From: Brucella gallinifaecis
GTDB lineage: Bacteria > Pseudomonadota > Alphaproteobacteria > Rhizobiales > Rhizobiaceae
Assembly (NCBI RefSeq): GCF_006476605.1
Contig: NZ_ML636803.1
Span: forward strand, 310,001-374,000
Direction: 5' to 3'
Length of the DNA: 64,000 nt
The notes beneath the pieces were generated by a model. The model did not search any database, was not told where the DNA came from, and saw only the letters and a list, made by a program, of their open reading frames with translations. Made by a program: the position numbers and the translations under genes. Positions 1 through 10,262 of this stretch are shown in pieces; position 1 is the stretch's first letter, and every line of letters begins with the position of its first letter.

Positions 1-205
1 CTTTCGAGAAATTACGATAGGGCTCACCCTCGGCATTCTTCCAGAACAGACGCAGATTTTCCTTATCCTTCACCGTGCAGACAATAAATTTTGTGTCCTG
101 AAAGACCTGCGGGCTACAGACACCCGCCTGTGACGACTGGATGCCGAAAAACAGTCCTGCAAAACCAAAAACCGGGAGTGCTACACTCATTTTACGAAAA
201 AACAT
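1..205 (-). CDS. DUF2233 / phosphodiester glycosidase-like secreted protein (5' part only)
   Basis: The gene runs off the left edge, so only the first 68 or so residues are visible. They read MFFRKMSVALPVFGFAGLF..., a signal peptide with a hydrophobic core, followed by a mature start with VCSPQVF, FIVCTVK and LRLFWKNAEGEPY. This F-x(7-8)-C...LRLFW pattern resembles the N terminus of DUF2233 (phosphodiester glycosidase, NAGPA-like) proteins. The ATG is preceded by GGGAGG. An exported or envelope-associated hydrolase is an inference from the family; the active site is outside the window. Confidence 0.6.
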   Translation of the reverse strand, partial: MFFRKMSVALPVFGFAGLFFGIQSSQAGVCSPQVFQDTKFIVCTVKDKENLRLFWKNAEGEPYRNFSK

Positions 206-238
206 CGCTAAACCTCCCTCAGCCAAACTATCAAAATA

Positions 239-268
239 AAAAAGCCCGACCAAGTAGCCGGGCTTTTT
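239..268. terminator. Bidirectional intrinsic terminator
   Basis: A 10-bp perfect stem (AAAAAGCCCG at 239-248 with CGGGCTTTTT at 259-268) encloses a 10-nt loop. The A-run on one side and T-run on the other let it act in both directions. It sits between two minus-strand genes and most plausibly ends transcription of the DUF2059 gene. Confidence 0.75.
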
Positions 269-290
269 AAATCTACATTATTATAAACAA

Positions 291-824
291 TTACTGTGCT
301 GGCTGCTCAGGCTCGGCGGTTGCGCCTGCCTGTGCAGCAAGAACTTCACCAACAGAGGTTGCCAGATCGCGAGCAATACCGTTCTGCCAGATATTTGCAG
401 CCTTAACGACTTCACGGGTTACGAGTGGACCCTCTGCAAGGAGCTTCTTGCCTGCATCCGAGGTATAGAATGCAGTGATTGCCTTGAGTTCATCTTCGGT
501 AAACACATTGGCATAAGCACGGGCAGATTCAGTTTCGAGGTCTGCGCGACGGGCAGCAAGCGCAATTGCCTTGTCATCGACCGTCTTGGTGATAAGCGCT
601 TCAAGGTTTGGATCCTTCTGGATCAATTCACCTTTAAGAGCGCGGGCAGCACTTGGCAGGATTTCATCGAACTGTTCAGTTGCCTGAATAGACGCAATCG
701 CCGCACGGGCAGCATCCAGATGCGAAGCGGAAATTTCCTGTGCAACAGCCGCATGGACGCCCGACAGCAGGACGAGTGCGGATAACGGTGCAATCAGACG
801 GCGAAAGCCAGTTGCCGGGATCAT
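291..824 (-). CDS. DUF2059 domain periplasmic protein
   Basis: From ATG at 824 this encodes 177 residues: MIPATGFRRLIAPLSALVLL... is a clear signal peptide ending near AVAQ, followed by a helical DUF2059 region (LEALITKTVDDKAIALAARRADL, then the typical FTEDELKAITAFYTSDAGKKL near residues 105-125). A GGAG box lies about 10 nt before this ATG; an in-frame TTG at 848 would give a longer product but would place the signal peptide internally. DUF2059 proteins have no firmly established biochemical role. The gene follows rpiA on the same strand, 38 bp downstream, and is probably cotranscribed with it. Confidence 0.8.
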   Translation of the reverse strand: MIPATGFRRLIAPLSALVLLSGVHAAVAQEISASHLDAARAAIASIQATEQFDEILPSAARALKGELIQKDPNLEALITKTVDDKAIALAARRADLETESARAYANVFTEDELKAITAFYTSDAGKKLLAEGPLVTREVVKAANIWQNGIARDLATSVGEVLAAQAGATAEPEQPAQ

Positions 825-862
825 ATGGTCAATACTCCGTTCAAACAATTCGTATCGGCGGT

Positions 863-1561
863 TTAAGGCCGGTTCATAGTTCGGATACCGTCAGCACCAG
901 CAATGATTGCTGTGCGTGCCAGTCCGATAAATAATCCATGCTCTACAACACCCGGTATGGCGAAGAGAGCGTCTGATAGATTCTTTGGATCGGGAATGCG
1001 GCCAAAAGATGCATCCACGATATAATGTCCACCATCTGTAACAAATGCTACGCCGTCTTTTAAACGCAGGACAAGTGAACCTGCAAGACCGCATTGCGCA
1101 GCCGCTGCTTCAATAGCAAGTAAGGTTGCTTTAAGACCAAAGCGATTGACTTCGATTGGCAGCGGAAAGCGACCAAGTGTTTCGACAACCTTCGAGCGAT
1201 CGGCAATGACTATCATCGAATCGGATGCTGCCGCTACAATCTTTTCACGAAGAAGCGCACCACCGCCCCCCTTGATAAGGGTGAGAGCACTATCGACTTC
1301 ATCTGCACCATCAATGGTCAGATCAAGATGCGGGGTTTCTTCAAGTGTTGTCAGTGGAATGCCCAGTTCTGCACAAAGAGCAGCCGTGCGTTCAGAGGTT
1401 GGCACCCCGATAATCTGGAATCCATCATTAACTTTTTCAGCGAGGAGACGGACGAATTCTTCAGCAGTAGAACCGGTGCCAATTCCCAGACGCATGCCAT
1501 CCTTGACATGTGTCAATGCTTCTGCAGCAGCGGCTATTTTAAGCTTTCTTGCTTCATCCAT
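863..1561 (-). CDS. rpiA: Ribose-5-phosphate isomerase A
   Basis: This cytoplasmic enzyme interconverts ribose 5-phosphate and ribulose 5-phosphate in the pentose phosphate pathway. The 232-residue product shows the RpiA hallmarks: [12 protein letters not shown] near residue 27 (phosphate binding), [11 protein letters not shown] near 81, [14 protein letters not shown] near 98 (catalytic Glu and substrate loop), and SKVVETLG. The ATG at 1561 has AGGAA upstream; a longer frame exists but adds residues not typical of the family. It is likely cotranscribed with the downstream DUF2059 gene. The C terminus (GIRTMNRP) looks complete. Confidence 0.95.
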   Translation of the reverse strand: MDEARKLKIAAAAEALTHVKDGMRLGIGTGSTAEEFVRLLAEKVNDGFQIIGVPTSERTAALCAELGIPLTTLEETPHLDLTIDGADEVDSALTLIKGGGGALLREKIVAAASDSMIVIADRSKVVETLGRFPLPIEVNRFGLKATLLAIEAAAAQCGLAGSLVLRLKDGVAFVTDGGHYIVDASFGRIPDPKNLSDALFAIPGVVEHGLFIGLARTAIIAGADGIRTMNRP

Positions 1562-1762
1562 GCCTGAATTCCTGTTTTCCCAACGGATTCTCATCCGGCT
1601 CCGCAAACGCCTCTAGCATGTGCGTGCAGTACAACAAAGCTTCTATTGCAATTATAGCATTTTTTTAAGAATGCCTCTCGTTTACGCTGCACCTTGAGCC
1701 TATCTGAAAGATCGTTTAGCAATTTGCTGTCATTAAATATCCTGAAATATCGTGAGGAAGCC

Positions 1763-2464
1763 ATGTCTGTCGCCAGCGCAAAACCCATTATCGTTTTTGA
1801 TCTCGATGGAACATTGGTTGAAACAGCACCTGACCTTCTGGACAGCTTGAATCATTGCCTGTCGATTTCAGGTTTGCAGACGGCAGATAATGATTCACTT
1901 CGCCGTTTTGTCGGTCAGGGTGGACGTGTCATGATTGAACGAGCTTTCGCAGCCCAGCAAAAACAGGTGCATGATGCAAGGCTTGATGAATTGGTTGAAG
2001 AGTTCCGCGAACATTATGCAGCACATATGCCCGGACACTCCTCCTTTTACCCGGGCGTGCTTGAAGCAATGGATCGCTTTAGTGCGAATGGCTATACACT
2101 GGCCGTTTGCACGAACAAATATGAAGCGCTGGCTGTAAAGCTGCTAACCGCAATGGGTGAAGCGCATCGTTTTGCAGCAATATGTGGTGCGGATACATTT
2201 GCATTTCGTAAGCCGGATCCTCGCCATCTGACAGAAACAATTACTCTGGCCGGCGGTCAACACGATAACGCCATTATGGTTGGAGATAGCCGAACTGATA
2301 TTGATACGGCAAAAGCAGCAGGTATTCCTGTCGTTGCAGTTGATTTCGGCTATACTGACTTGCCAGTTCATCATTACGAACCAAGCCGTGTCATTTCGCA
2401 TTATGATGAATTTACGCTCAAAATGGCAGATCAGCTTCTGGAATCCGTTGCCGACAGAATATGA
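1763..2464 (+). CDS. gph: Phosphoglycolate phosphatase-like HAD hydrolase
   Basis: The 233-residue protein is a HAD subfamily IA phosphatase. It has motif I VFDLDGTLVETAPDL (two catalytic Asp), motif II VCTNK, and motif III/IV KPDPRHL followed by MVGDSRTDIDTAKAAG. The cap sequence and position next to rpiA match Gph of rhizobia and Brucella, which removes 2-phosphoglycolate. The start at 1763 has GAGGAAG six bases upstream. The stop overlaps an ATG of the next small frame. The substrate is inferred from family resemblance; other HAD-IA phosphatases look similar. Confidence 0.88.
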   Translation: MSVASAKPIIVFDLDGTLVETAPDLLDSLNHCLSISGLQTADNDSLRRFVGQGGRVMIERAFAAQQKQVHDARLDELVEEFREHYAAHMPGHSSFYPGVLEAMDRFSANGYTLAVCTNKYEALAVKLLTAMGEAHRFAAICGADTFAFRKPDPRHLTETITLAGGQHDNAIMVGDSRTDIDTAKAAGIPVVAVDFGYTDLPVHHYEPSRVISHYDEFTLKMADQLLESVADRI

Positions 2465-2481
2465 GAAAATGGAGTAATTTT

Positions 2482-2742
2482 ATGAAACAAACCGTTATAA
2501 TTACTGCTATTTTCTCGTTGCTGCTCTCAGCCAGCGCCTATGCAAATGAACCGTCACCAACGGGGCTTCCCGGCGTAAGGACGCAAACGCCGATTGTATC
2601 AGCGCCACCGCCTGCACCGGAACCAGACAATCAACCTGCCGGGACGTGGAAACATTTTCGTGTCGGCAATACTGATGTATCCATTTCAGGGAGTGTGAAC
2701 GTTGATGTCGGCACCGGCAACAGCCGCAGATCAGGCCGCTGA
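2482..2742 (+). CDS. Small secreted proline-rich protein
   Basis: This 86-residue product starts MKQTVIITAIFSLLLSASAYA, a signal peptide with an A-x-A cleavage site, followed by a Pro-rich linker (APPPAPEPDNQPAG) and a short segment HFRVGNTDVSISGSVNVDVG. GGAG stands 8 nt before the ATG. It directly follows gph and its 3' end overlaps the convergent nnr gene by 12 bp. I do not recognise a named family; a small periplasmic protein is the most that the sequence supports. Confidence 0.65.
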   Translation: MKQTVIITAIFSLLLSASAYANEPSPTGLPGVRTQTPIVSAPPPAPEPDNQPAGTWKHFRVGNTDVSISGSVNVDVGTGNSRRSGR

Positions 2743-4242
2743 ATTTTCAAGTGCAGACAAAACAGACGGCAACAGCTCTGGAAGATCCTCGGCAATCAAA
2801 CCATAACCGAAGCGCCGGGCAGCATCGGCATGCATCCAGACAGCTGCACTGGCAGCTTCAAATGCAGGCATTGCTTGCGAAATCAATCCGCAGACAATGC
2901 CGGCAAGCACATCGCCTGACCCGGCAGTTGCAAGAAGTGGCGTGCCGTTGGAATTGATCGCCGCGCGTCCGTCCGGCGATGCAATGACCGTATCCGGCCC
3001 TTTGTAAATCACCACAGCATTGGCGCGGCTTGCTGCCTTGCGTGCCTTATCGAGCTTTGATGTATCTTTTTCATCCGCAATATCAGGAAAAAGACGCCGA
3101 AATTCTCCCTCATGCGGGGTTAAAACAAGGGCAGTACCGGCATTTCTTTGCGCTTTGAAAAGCTGCTCCGGCTGATCTTCAAAAGATGTAATGCCATCAG
3201 CATCCAACACAAGCCCTTTGAGTTGCTTTGCGCGATCATTGACTGCGCTCAACAACAAAAGCGTATGCGCACGCGCAAATGTAGAATTTCCGTAACCGGG
3301 ACCGAGAACACAGGCTGCGACCTTGCGTTCAACAATAAAACTTTCGACATCTTTGATGCTTCGGGTTTCACGCACCATAATGCTGGTCAGATGGGTGGCA
3401 TTGATGGATACAGCGTCTGACGGTGATAGAACTGTAACAGCACCTGCACCGCTGCGTGCTGCACCCTTTGCTGATAATCGTGCAGCGCCAGTCGCATGCC
3501 CCGGCCCGGAAAAGACCGCCACATGGCCACGGCTATATTTATGCATGTTGATAGCTAATAGCGGTAGCTGATCACGCCAGTTTTCTGGTGCATTTTCATA
3601 TGCATCTGGCCTGATTGATGCCAGAACATCATCATTGATACCAATATTTGCGACATGAAGAACACCGCAATGCGCCCTGCCCGGTTGCAAAATGTGCCCC
3701 GGCTTTTTACGAAAAAAAGTCATGGTTGCACGTGCATTGATCGCCGCACCATACACCTGCCCACTTAGGCCCGAAATGCCGCTTGGTAAATCCACAGCAA
3801 GAACAGGTATATCAGATGCATTAATGTCTGCGATCACTGCAGCCTCGACATCATCAATATTGCGAGCCAAGCCTGCCCCATAAAGCGCATCAATAATTCC
3901 TGTAAATATTGTCGGCAAGAAATCACTGAGCCTGCGGAGTTCACCCTTATAAAACTTTAAAGCTTGCATGGCATCGGTGTCTGGCCGGGGTTCTGCGGTT
4001 GCAAAACATATGACATCCCGACCAGCATCCCGCAAAAGCTGAGCGGCAACATAACCATCACCACCATTATTTCCCGGGCCACACAGAACAGCTATCGGAC
4101 CAGTGGATGAAAACATTTTCAAAGCTATATCTGCCACCGCCCGGCCTGCGGCAAGCATAAGAGAAAAACCATCATATTTGCCGGATTCGATAGTCATTCG
4201 ATCCGCCAGTGACATTTGCGCAGGTGTCAGCAGTTCAAACAT
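2731..4242 (-). CDS. nnrD: Bifunctional NAD(P)HX epimerase / ADP-dependent NAD(P)HX dehydratase
   Basis: This 503-residue fusion repairs hydrated NADH and NADPH. The N-terminal YjeF_N epimerase (about residues 1-210) contains VLCGPGNNGGDGYVAAQLL and VDLPSGISG. The C-terminal dehydratase (about 225-500), of ribokinase-like fold, contains GPGHATGAARLSAKGA, LGPGYG, VLTPHEGEFRRL and the anion-hole motif ATAGSGDVLAGIV. Length and order match bacterial Nnr fusions. It converges with the small secreted gene and is divergent from glnB, separated by about 400 bp. Confidence 0.95.
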   Translation of the reverse strand: MFELLTPAQMSLADRMTIESGKYDGFSLMLAAGRAVADIALKMFSSTGPIAVLCGPGNNGGDGYVAAQLLRDAGRDVICFATAEPRPDTDAMQALKFYKGELRRLSDFLPTIFTGIIDALYGAGLARNIDDVEAAVIADINASDIPVLAVDLPSGISGLSGQVYGAAINARATMTFFRKKPGHILQPGRAHCGVLHVANIGINDDVLASIRPDAYENAPENWRDQLPLLAINMHKYSRGHVAVFSGPGHATGAARLSAKGAARSGAGAVTVLSPSDAVSINATHLTSIMVRETRSIKDVESFIVERKVAACVLGPGYGNSTFARAHTLLLLSAVNDRAKQLKGLVLDADGITSFEDQPEQLFKAQRNAGTALVLTPHEGEFRRLFPDIADEKDTSKLDKARKAASRANAVVIYKGPDTVIASPDGRAAINSNGTPLLATAGSGDVLAGIVCGLISQAMPAFEAASAAVWMHADAARRFGYGLIAEDLPELLPSVLSALENSAA

Positions 4243-4534
4243 GACATCCGTTTCCCTTATGGCTGAAGTGATTAATTAAACAGCATTCGATGAAAATCAA
4301 ATTGACTAACTTATACGCATAATGTCTTTTTTTTAATCATCACCAACCAAGTTTAAACCTTGTTGAAAATCTTTCATCTGCAAAGCCTTGTTTCGATGAC
4401 AATTATAATGCCAATCTAATGCATGGAAAGTTGGACTTCTGAATCTACTGAAAATGCGCTAGCGTCAACTCAAGCGCGGTTTTGATGGGCAAAATTAGTA
4501 CAACTTGAGAAAAAACATGCTTGAAAAAGCCTGA

Positions 4535-4981
<447 letters not shown>

Positions 4982-5041
4982 TAAAATCACAGCCTATCGA
5001 ACCCAGCCTACCGAAAATCGTCGTGCAAACAGGATATTAAA

Positions 5042-6451
5042 ATGACGACTGCCAATGACATTCTGAAACAGATCAAAGACAACGACATCAAGTTTGTCGA
5101 CCTCCGCTTCACTGACCCCAAGGGCAAGCTGCAGCACGTCACGATGGATATTGGCCTCGTCGACGAGGAAATGTTTGAAGATGGCGTCATGTTTGACGGC
5201 TCTTCAATCGCTGGCTGGAAGGCCATCAATGAATCCGACATGGTTCTTATGCCGGACCCGGAAACGGCTCACATCGACCCATTTTTCGCACAGTCCACAT
5301 TGGTAATTCTTTGCGATATTCTCGATCCTATTTCGGGTGAAGCCTATAGCCGTGATCCACGCACGACTGCAAAGAAGGCCGAAGCATATATGAAGTCGCT
5401 TGGTATCGGTGACACCGTATATGTTGGCCCGGAAGCTGAATTCTTCGTTTTTGATGACGTTAAATACAAGGTTGATCCGTTCAATACCGGTTTCAAGCTC
5501 GATTCAACCGAGCTTCCATCGAATGATGATACCGATTATGAAACAGGCAATCTCGGCCACCGTCCACGTGTCAAGGGTGGTTATTTCCCGGTTCCGCCAA
5601 TTGACAGCGCACAGGATATGCGTTCGGAAATGCTCACCGTTCTGACGGAAATGGGCGTAACCGTTGAAAAGCATCACCACGAAGTGGCTTCGGCTCAGCA
5701 TGAACTGGGCGTCAAGTTTGACAGCCTCGTTCGCAATGCCGACAAGATGCAGATCTACAAATATGTTGTCCATCAGGTTGCCAATGCCTATGGCAAGACT
5801 GCCACCTTCATGCCAAAGCCGGTTTTCGGTGACAATGGTTCGGGGATGCACGTTCACTTTTCGATCTGGAAAGATGGCAAACCTACCTTCGCCGGTAACG
5901 AATATGCCGGTCTATCGGAAAACTGCCTTTACTTCATTGGCGGCGTTATCAAACATGCCAAGGCAGTGAATGCATTCACCAACCCGTCCACCAACTCCTA
6001 CAAGCGTCTGGTTCCGGGTTATGAAGCACCGGTTCTGCTGGCTTACTCAGCGCGTAACCGTTCGGCTTCCTGCCGTATTCCTTTCGGTTCTTCTCCAAAG
6101 TCAAAGCGTCTTGAAGTTCGCTTCCCGGACCCGTCCGCAAATCCATATCTCTGCTTTGCAGCCCTGCTGATGGCTGGTCTTGACGGTATCAAGAACAAGA
6201 TTCATCCGGGTCAGGCAATGGACAAGGATCTCTATGATCTTCCTGCAAAGGAACTCAAGAAGATCCCAACCGTCTGCGGTTCGCTTCGTGAAGCTCTACA
6301 GTCGCTCGACAAGGATCGTGAATTCCTCAAGGCTGGCGGTGTATTTGAAGACGACCAGATCGATAGCTTCATCGAACTCAAAATGGCTGAAGTGCTGCGT
6401 TATGAAACAACGCCACATCCAATCGAGTTCGACATGTACTACTCGGTTTAA
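5042..6451 (+). CDS. glnA: Type I glutamine synthetase
   Basis: This dodecameric cytoplasmic enzyme makes glutamine from glutamate, ammonia and ATP. The 469-residue protein has the beta-grasp N domain ([26 protein letters not shown]), the catalytic stretches [35 protein letters not shown] and NRSASCRIP, and the C-terminal DKDLYDLP loop whose Tyr is the GlnE adenylylation site. This identifies the GSI-beta type with covalent regulation. It is downstream of glnB and ends at a strong terminator. Confidence 0.98.
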   Translation: MTTANDILKQIKDNDIKFVDLRFTDPKGKLQHVTMDIGLVDEEMFEDGVMFDGSSIAGWKAINESDMVLMPDPETAHIDPFFAQSTLVILCDILDPISGEAYSRDPRTTAKKAEAYMKSLGIGDTVYVGPEAEFFVFDDVKYKVDPFNTGFKLDSTELPSNDDTDYETGNLGHRPRVKGGYFPVPPIDSAQDMRSEMLTVLTEMGVTVEKHHHEVASAQHELGVKFDSLVRNADKMQIYKYVVHQVANAYGKTATFMPKPVFGDNGSGMHVHFSIWKDGKPTFAGNEYAGLSENCLYFIGGVIKHAKAVNAFTNPSTNSYKRLVPGYEAPVLLAYSARNRSASCRIPFGSSPKSKRLEVRFPDPSANPYLCFAALLMAGLDGIKNKIHPGQAMDKDLYDLPAKELKKIPTVCGSLREALQSLDKDREFLKAGGVFEDDQIDSFIELKMAEVLRYETTPHPIEFDMYYSV

Positions 6452-6527
6452 TTGAGATTGCGGGCTGGAAACGGCCCGCTGCCGTCAAGACAGTTACCGA
6501 GGGGAACGACGTGCAAAAATGCACGCG

Positions 6528-6559
6528 AAAGAAAACCCGGCGAAAGCCGGGTTTTCTTT
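6528..6559 (+). terminator. Strong intrinsic terminator of glnBA
   Basis: A 14-bp perfect stem (AAAGAAAACCCGGC paired with GCCGGGTTTTCTTT) has a GAAA tetraloop and a T-rich 3' side. It lies 77 bp after the glnA stop; a smaller hairpin CGTGCA-aaaa-TGCACG is at 6510-6525. The convergent ATP12 gene could also use it. Confidence 0.9.
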
Positions 6560-6593
6560 TATTATCAATTCATTACATTAATTAGATGAATAT

Positions 6594-7379
6594 TTAATAG
6601 AGGGCCTTCAGCACCCGGTCGGCAACCATCATTTCGCCTTCACGCATCTTGCGTCGCGCCTGTGCTTCAGCATCACTACCCCAATGCTCGATAGTCCAGT
6701 CTTCATCAAGATGTGCACGCTTCCAGCCGTCCTCGACCGAAATTTCATTTTTAGCGATTGCCAGCGCAATCAATGCAGAACCTGTAAGGGTTGTCATGGT
6801 ATGAAGCGATGCAAGCGCGATTGGATTTTTAAATTCTGACAGGTGTACGCCAAAAGCTGCAATTGCTTCACGCGATTGTTCGATATGCATCACACCTTCG
6901 GCCAGTGCAAAACGTGCGCCAAGGCTTTCCGCCCAGTCGATCAGCGAATCCCATTGCTCAGTCTGACGCGCGACCAGTTCTTTTGGACTTGCTGCGCGAT
7001 AACAGATCATATCGGTCCCGGCAAAACGTAGAATATCTTCGAAAACGGCCTGAGGGTCTTGTGCAATACCATCAATGGCAGTGTTTACAAGCCGCGTCGC
7101 AGGCATTTTGGAGGGGTCGATAACTTCTATCTGCGCACGAAATTCTTCGGCAATGATTTCAGCAGCTTCCGCTTTTGGCAGAAGCAGAACAGCCCGCGCA
7201 GGCGTTTTGACCGGACGATCATCCAGATGCACAGTGAAACCACCTTCGGTTTCAGCCACTTCCGCCTTTTCGTAAAAGCGTTTTGGCAAAGGTGTGCGCA
7301 TCAGTTCCTGCGAGCGCTTTACCGGGTCGATTTGTGAAACAGGCATTTCAGCTTGAGGGTCGCTCAGTGTGTCGCGCAT
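6594..7379 (-). CDS. ATP12 family F1-ATPase assembly chaperone
   Basis: The 261-residue protein matches the ATP12 family, which helps assemble the F1 alpha subunit. Visible family traits are LPKRFYEKAEV, FTVHLDDRPVKTPA, AEEFRAQ near residue 80, DPSKMPATRLVNTAID, the Cys/Tyr segment DMICYRA, and a C-terminal ASLHTMTTLTGSALIALA plus AHLDEDWTIEHWG. Two HAD/EamA genes follow it upstream on the same strand. The ATG at 7379 has no strong Shine-Dalgarno sequence, and the M at residue 12 is an alternative start. Confidence 0.88.
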   Translation of the reverse strand: MRDTLSDPQAEMPVSQIDPVKRSQELMRTPLPKRFYEKAEVAETEGGFTVHLDDRPVKTPARAVLLLPKAEAAEIIAEEFRAQIEVIDPSKMPATRLVNTAIDGIAQDPQAVFEDILRFAGTDMICYRAASPKELVARQTEQWDSLIDWAESLGARFALAEGVMHIEQSREAIAAFGVHLSEFKNPIALASLHTMTTLTGSALIALAIAKNEISVEDGWKRAHLDEDWTIEHWGSDAEAQARRKMREGEMMVADRVLKALY

Positions 7380-7406
7380 AATTTGTCCAGTTCAATAAGC
7401 TATCGG

Positions 7407-8078
7407 TCAAACAACCGGGGCATTCATTTGATGCAAGATAGCATGGAGCTCTTCAGGCTTGTTAATGAGATGATGTGCGCCTGCATCTCTGAGTGCATCG
7501 GGACTGTGATAACCCCATGAAACACCTGCGGCACGCGCACCTGCTGAACGAGCCATTTGCATATCGTAAATTGCATCACCAATCACGATTGTTCGTTCTG
7601 GTTCTATCCCCATTTCGGCACAGGATTCAAGCACCATGGCCGGATGTGGCTTGGATGGGCAATCATCGGCTGTGCGAATAATCATGAAATGATGCCCAAT
7701 CCCATGGCGTTCAAAGACTGAACGCACGCCGCGCTGCGACTTGCCCGTGACAATACCCAGCAGCAGATCATCGCGACTGCCAAGCTCATTAAGAAGTGGC
7801 AGGATACCGTCATAAAGCGGCTCTGCGAAATCGGGACTCTGACGGTATTTTACAAAATTTTCTTTGTAACGCTGCGTGAGCCAATGCGCCTGTTCATCCA
7901 CTTCGCGACCAAGCAATTTTGCAATGGCGTGCGGTAGCGAAAGGCCGATGATTGAATGTGTCTGCTCAATTTCCGGCGGCTTTAGGCCGGCATCTATAAA
8001 ACATGCTGCCATGCAATGATGAATAGTGTCGCCGCTGTCGACAAGTGTCCCGTCACAATCAAAAAGAACGAGTTTCAT
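7407..8078 (-). CDS. HAD-IA family hydrolase
   Basis: The 223-residue phosphatase-like enzyme has motif I LVLFDCDGTLVDSGDTI, motif II IVTGKSQRGV, Lys in KPHPAM, and motif IV IVIGDAIYDMQMA. The family acts on phosphorylated small molecules through a phospho-Asp intermediate; the substrate is not evident here. Its ATG overlaps the stop of the EamA transporter gene (ATGA), so the two are translationally coupled. Confidence 0.88.
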   Translation of the reverse strand: MKLVLFDCDGTLVDSGDTIHHCMAACFIDAGLKPPEIEQTHSIIGLSLPHAIAKLLGREVDEQAHWLTQRYKENFVKYRQSPDFAEPLYDGILPLLNELGSRDDLLLGIVTGKSQRGVRSVFERHGIGHHFMIIRTADDCPSKPHPAMVLESCAEMGIEPERTIVIGDAIYDMQMARSAGARAAGVSWGYHSPDALRDAGAHHLINKPEELHAILHQMNAPVV

Positions 8079-8998
8079 CTTGCGGCTCCGGCTTTTGCTG
8101 GTCGATTGATAATGATGAGTCCCAGACCGATCAGGGCAAGAGCTGCCAGGATTTTCCAGCCGAGTGGTTCATTAAGCAGCAACCCGCTCAGCAGCACGCC
8201 AAATGCAGGCGTAAGAAATGCAAAATTCGACAATTTGGAAGCGGGATAGCGACTTATCATCCAGAACCAGAGCGGATAAGTCACGGCAACCACAAACATT
8301 GACTGAAACAGGAATGACAGTACCGAAAGCATATCAGGATCACGGATTAACGGGCCGCTTAAATACATGAATGGCAGCGGCACGAGTGCAGCCACCGCCA
8401 ATTGATAAAGCAAAGTCTTTTCAGGTGCAGCACTTGCAAGTTTCGAGCGCTTGATGACGAGCGTGGTCATTCCCCAAAGCATACCGGAAATCAGTGCAAG
8501 AAGATCGCCATAAACCGCATCAGGACCGGGGCGACTGATATGGTCTGAAAAGACCACGAAAACACCAATAAAAGCAATGCACATACCAATGAAGGCACGC
8601 ATGGACATGCGCTCGCCCAGCAGAAAATGACTGCCGATTGCGACCCAGAATGGCATGACATTCATCATCAGCGTAACACGCCCGACGCTGGTCAGTTCCA
8701 TTGCCAGAAAGATTAAAACAAATTCGATACCAAACAGAAGGCCAGCCAGAATGCCGGGTTTCAATGTATCATCATGGCCAAACAGTGGAATACGCTTCCA
8801 GTAGCACCAGAGAAAAACACAAACACCACCAAGTGCTGCACGACCGGAGGCCATGAGCATGGGATTAAAACCACGATTGCCAATTTTAATGGCAACCTGA
8901 TTAAGTCCCCAGATGAACATAATGAACATCACAAGGGCAATTGCCAGCCCGTCAAATGACATTCGGCCCTGAACATTTCCCCCTCGCGCATCCGACAT
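8075..8998 (-). CDS. DMT/EamA family transporter
   Basis: The 307-residue inner-membrane protein has ten hydrophobic segments in two EamA repeats, for example ALVMFIMFIWGLNQVAIKIG in the first and LLALISGMLWGMTTLVIKR at the start of the second. The family exports metabolites or amino acids, but the cargo cannot be read from sequence. It is overlapped by the HAD gene and starts 3 bp from the stop of the pseudouridine synthase gene, so transcription probably continues through all three. Confidence 0.88.
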   Translation of the reverse strand: MSDARGGNVQGRMSFDGLAIALVMFIMFIWGLNQVAIKIGNRGFNPMLMASGRAALGGVCVFLWCYWKRIPLFGHDDTLKPGILAGLLFGIEFVLIFLAMELTSVGRVTLMMNVMPFWVAIGSHFLLGERMSMRAFIGMCIAFIGVFVVFSDHISRPGPDAVYGDLLALISGMLWGMTTLVIKRSKLASAAPEKTLLYQLAVAALVPLPFMYLSGPLIRDPDMLSVLSFLFQSMFVVAVTYPLWFWMISRYPASKLSNFAFLTPAFGVLLSGLLLNEPLGWKILAALALIGLGLIIINRPAKAGAAR

Positions 8999-9000
8999 AT

Positions 9001-9981
9001 TTATTCTTCCGCGTCTGCCTCATCAAAGCCCAGCAAATTCCACGACTGCACCATATGCGGCGGTAATGGTGCTGTAACATCAATCAGGCCGCCAGCTGGA
9101 TTTGGAATGCGGATACGGCGCGCATGAAGATGCAATTTCTTTTGAATGCCGCCCGGAAATTCCCAATTTTGATCAGCTTCAAAATATTTGGGATCACCTA
9201 TGATCGGGTGACCAATATGCGCCGCATGAACGCGCAACTGATGGGTACGCCCTGTATAGGGCTCCATTTCCAGCCATGTCAGATTGTTGCCGATCTTTTC
9301 TATAATCCGGTAATAAGACACAGCGTGATCGGAGTCAGGCTCCCCGTGCTGGCAAACACGCATCTTGTCGCCATCCGGTGTCTGATCCTTGACGAGCCAG
9401 GTCGAAATCTTGTCTTCGCGCTTGCGCGGAACCCCTTTAACCAAAGCCCAATAGGTCTTCTTGGTATCACGTTCGCGAAAAGCGGCTGTCAGCGCCTGTG
9501 CGGCACCGCGCGTACGCGCAACCACCAGAACACCCGACGTATCGCGGTCGATACGATGTACGAGACGAGGCTTCTCACCCTTCTTGTTGCGCCATGCTTC
9601 CAGCATGCCATCGACGTGTCGGGTAAGCCCTGAGCCACCCTGCACTGCAAGACCTGCCGGCTTGTTGAAAACAAAGACCTTTGGGTCCTCATAAATCAAC
9701 ATCTGCTTGAGAACATCGCCATCCTGTTGACTGCGAATGGTTCTGGCCGTGACCGGACCATTTGCCTTTTCATCAACGCCAAGTGGCGGAATGCGAACCG
9801 ATTGTCCTGCCTGCAAACGGGTATCTGACTTTGCACGCCCCCCATCCACACGTATCTGACCGGAACGCAGTAATTTCTGCAGATGCCCGAAACCCAATCC
9901 GGGAAAATGGACTTTGAACCAGCGATCAAGGCGCATACCCGCCTCGTCTGTAGCCACATTTTTTTGCTCAATGCCTGCCAT
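9001..9981 (-). CDS. RluA-family rRNA pseudouridine synthase (RluC-like)
   Basis: This 326-residue enzyme converts uridines to pseudouridine in rRNA. It has an N-terminal S4 RNA-binding domain (MRLDRWFKVHFPGLGFGHLQ, then RSGQIRVDGGRAK) and the catalytic domain with LVHRIDRDTSGVLVVAR (catalytic Asp) and EPYTGRTHQLRVHAAHIGHPI. The order matches RluC/RluD. I chose ATG 9981; the frame extends to a TTG at 10014 without a ribosome-binding site. The 281-bp region between this gene and the divergent ABC exporter holds no recognisable gene. Confidence 0.9.
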   Translation of the reverse strand: MAGIEQKNVATDEAGMRLDRWFKVHFPGLGFGHLQKLLRSGQIRVDGGRAKSDTRLQAGQSVRIPPLGVDEKANGPVTARTIRSQQDGDVLKQMLIYEDPKVFVFNKPAGLAVQGGSGLTRHVDGMLEAWRNKKGEKPRLVHRIDRDTSGVLVVARTRGAAQALTAAFRERDTKKTYWALVKGVPRKREDKISTWLVKDQTPDGDKMRVCQHGEPDSDHAVSYYRIIEKIGNNLTWLEMEPYTGRTHQLRVHAAHIGHPIIGDPKYFEADQNWEFPGGIQKKLHLHARRIRIPNPAGGLIDVTAPLPPHMVQSWNLLGFDEADAEE

Positions 9982-10262
9982 GAAAAACCCGATCAATACT
10001 TCTTTGGGACACAAGTTCGTGTGCCTGTCTTTATGTCTGTCAATAGCTGCGCAAGGAGCAGATTACTAGGCATAAAAAAAATAGCACTGTTAGGGTCATG
10101 ACCCTACATAGAACCATAGCGTCTTCACGCTCGGTTACATCTGTTTTTAATTTATGGTCAACCTTGCCACCCATTCGCCACTTCTTGCCATCATTGCATA
10201 TTGATAGAATAAAGCGACTGCACCATGTAGTCGTTTGAAATAGACCGAGCGGGAGTCCCAAG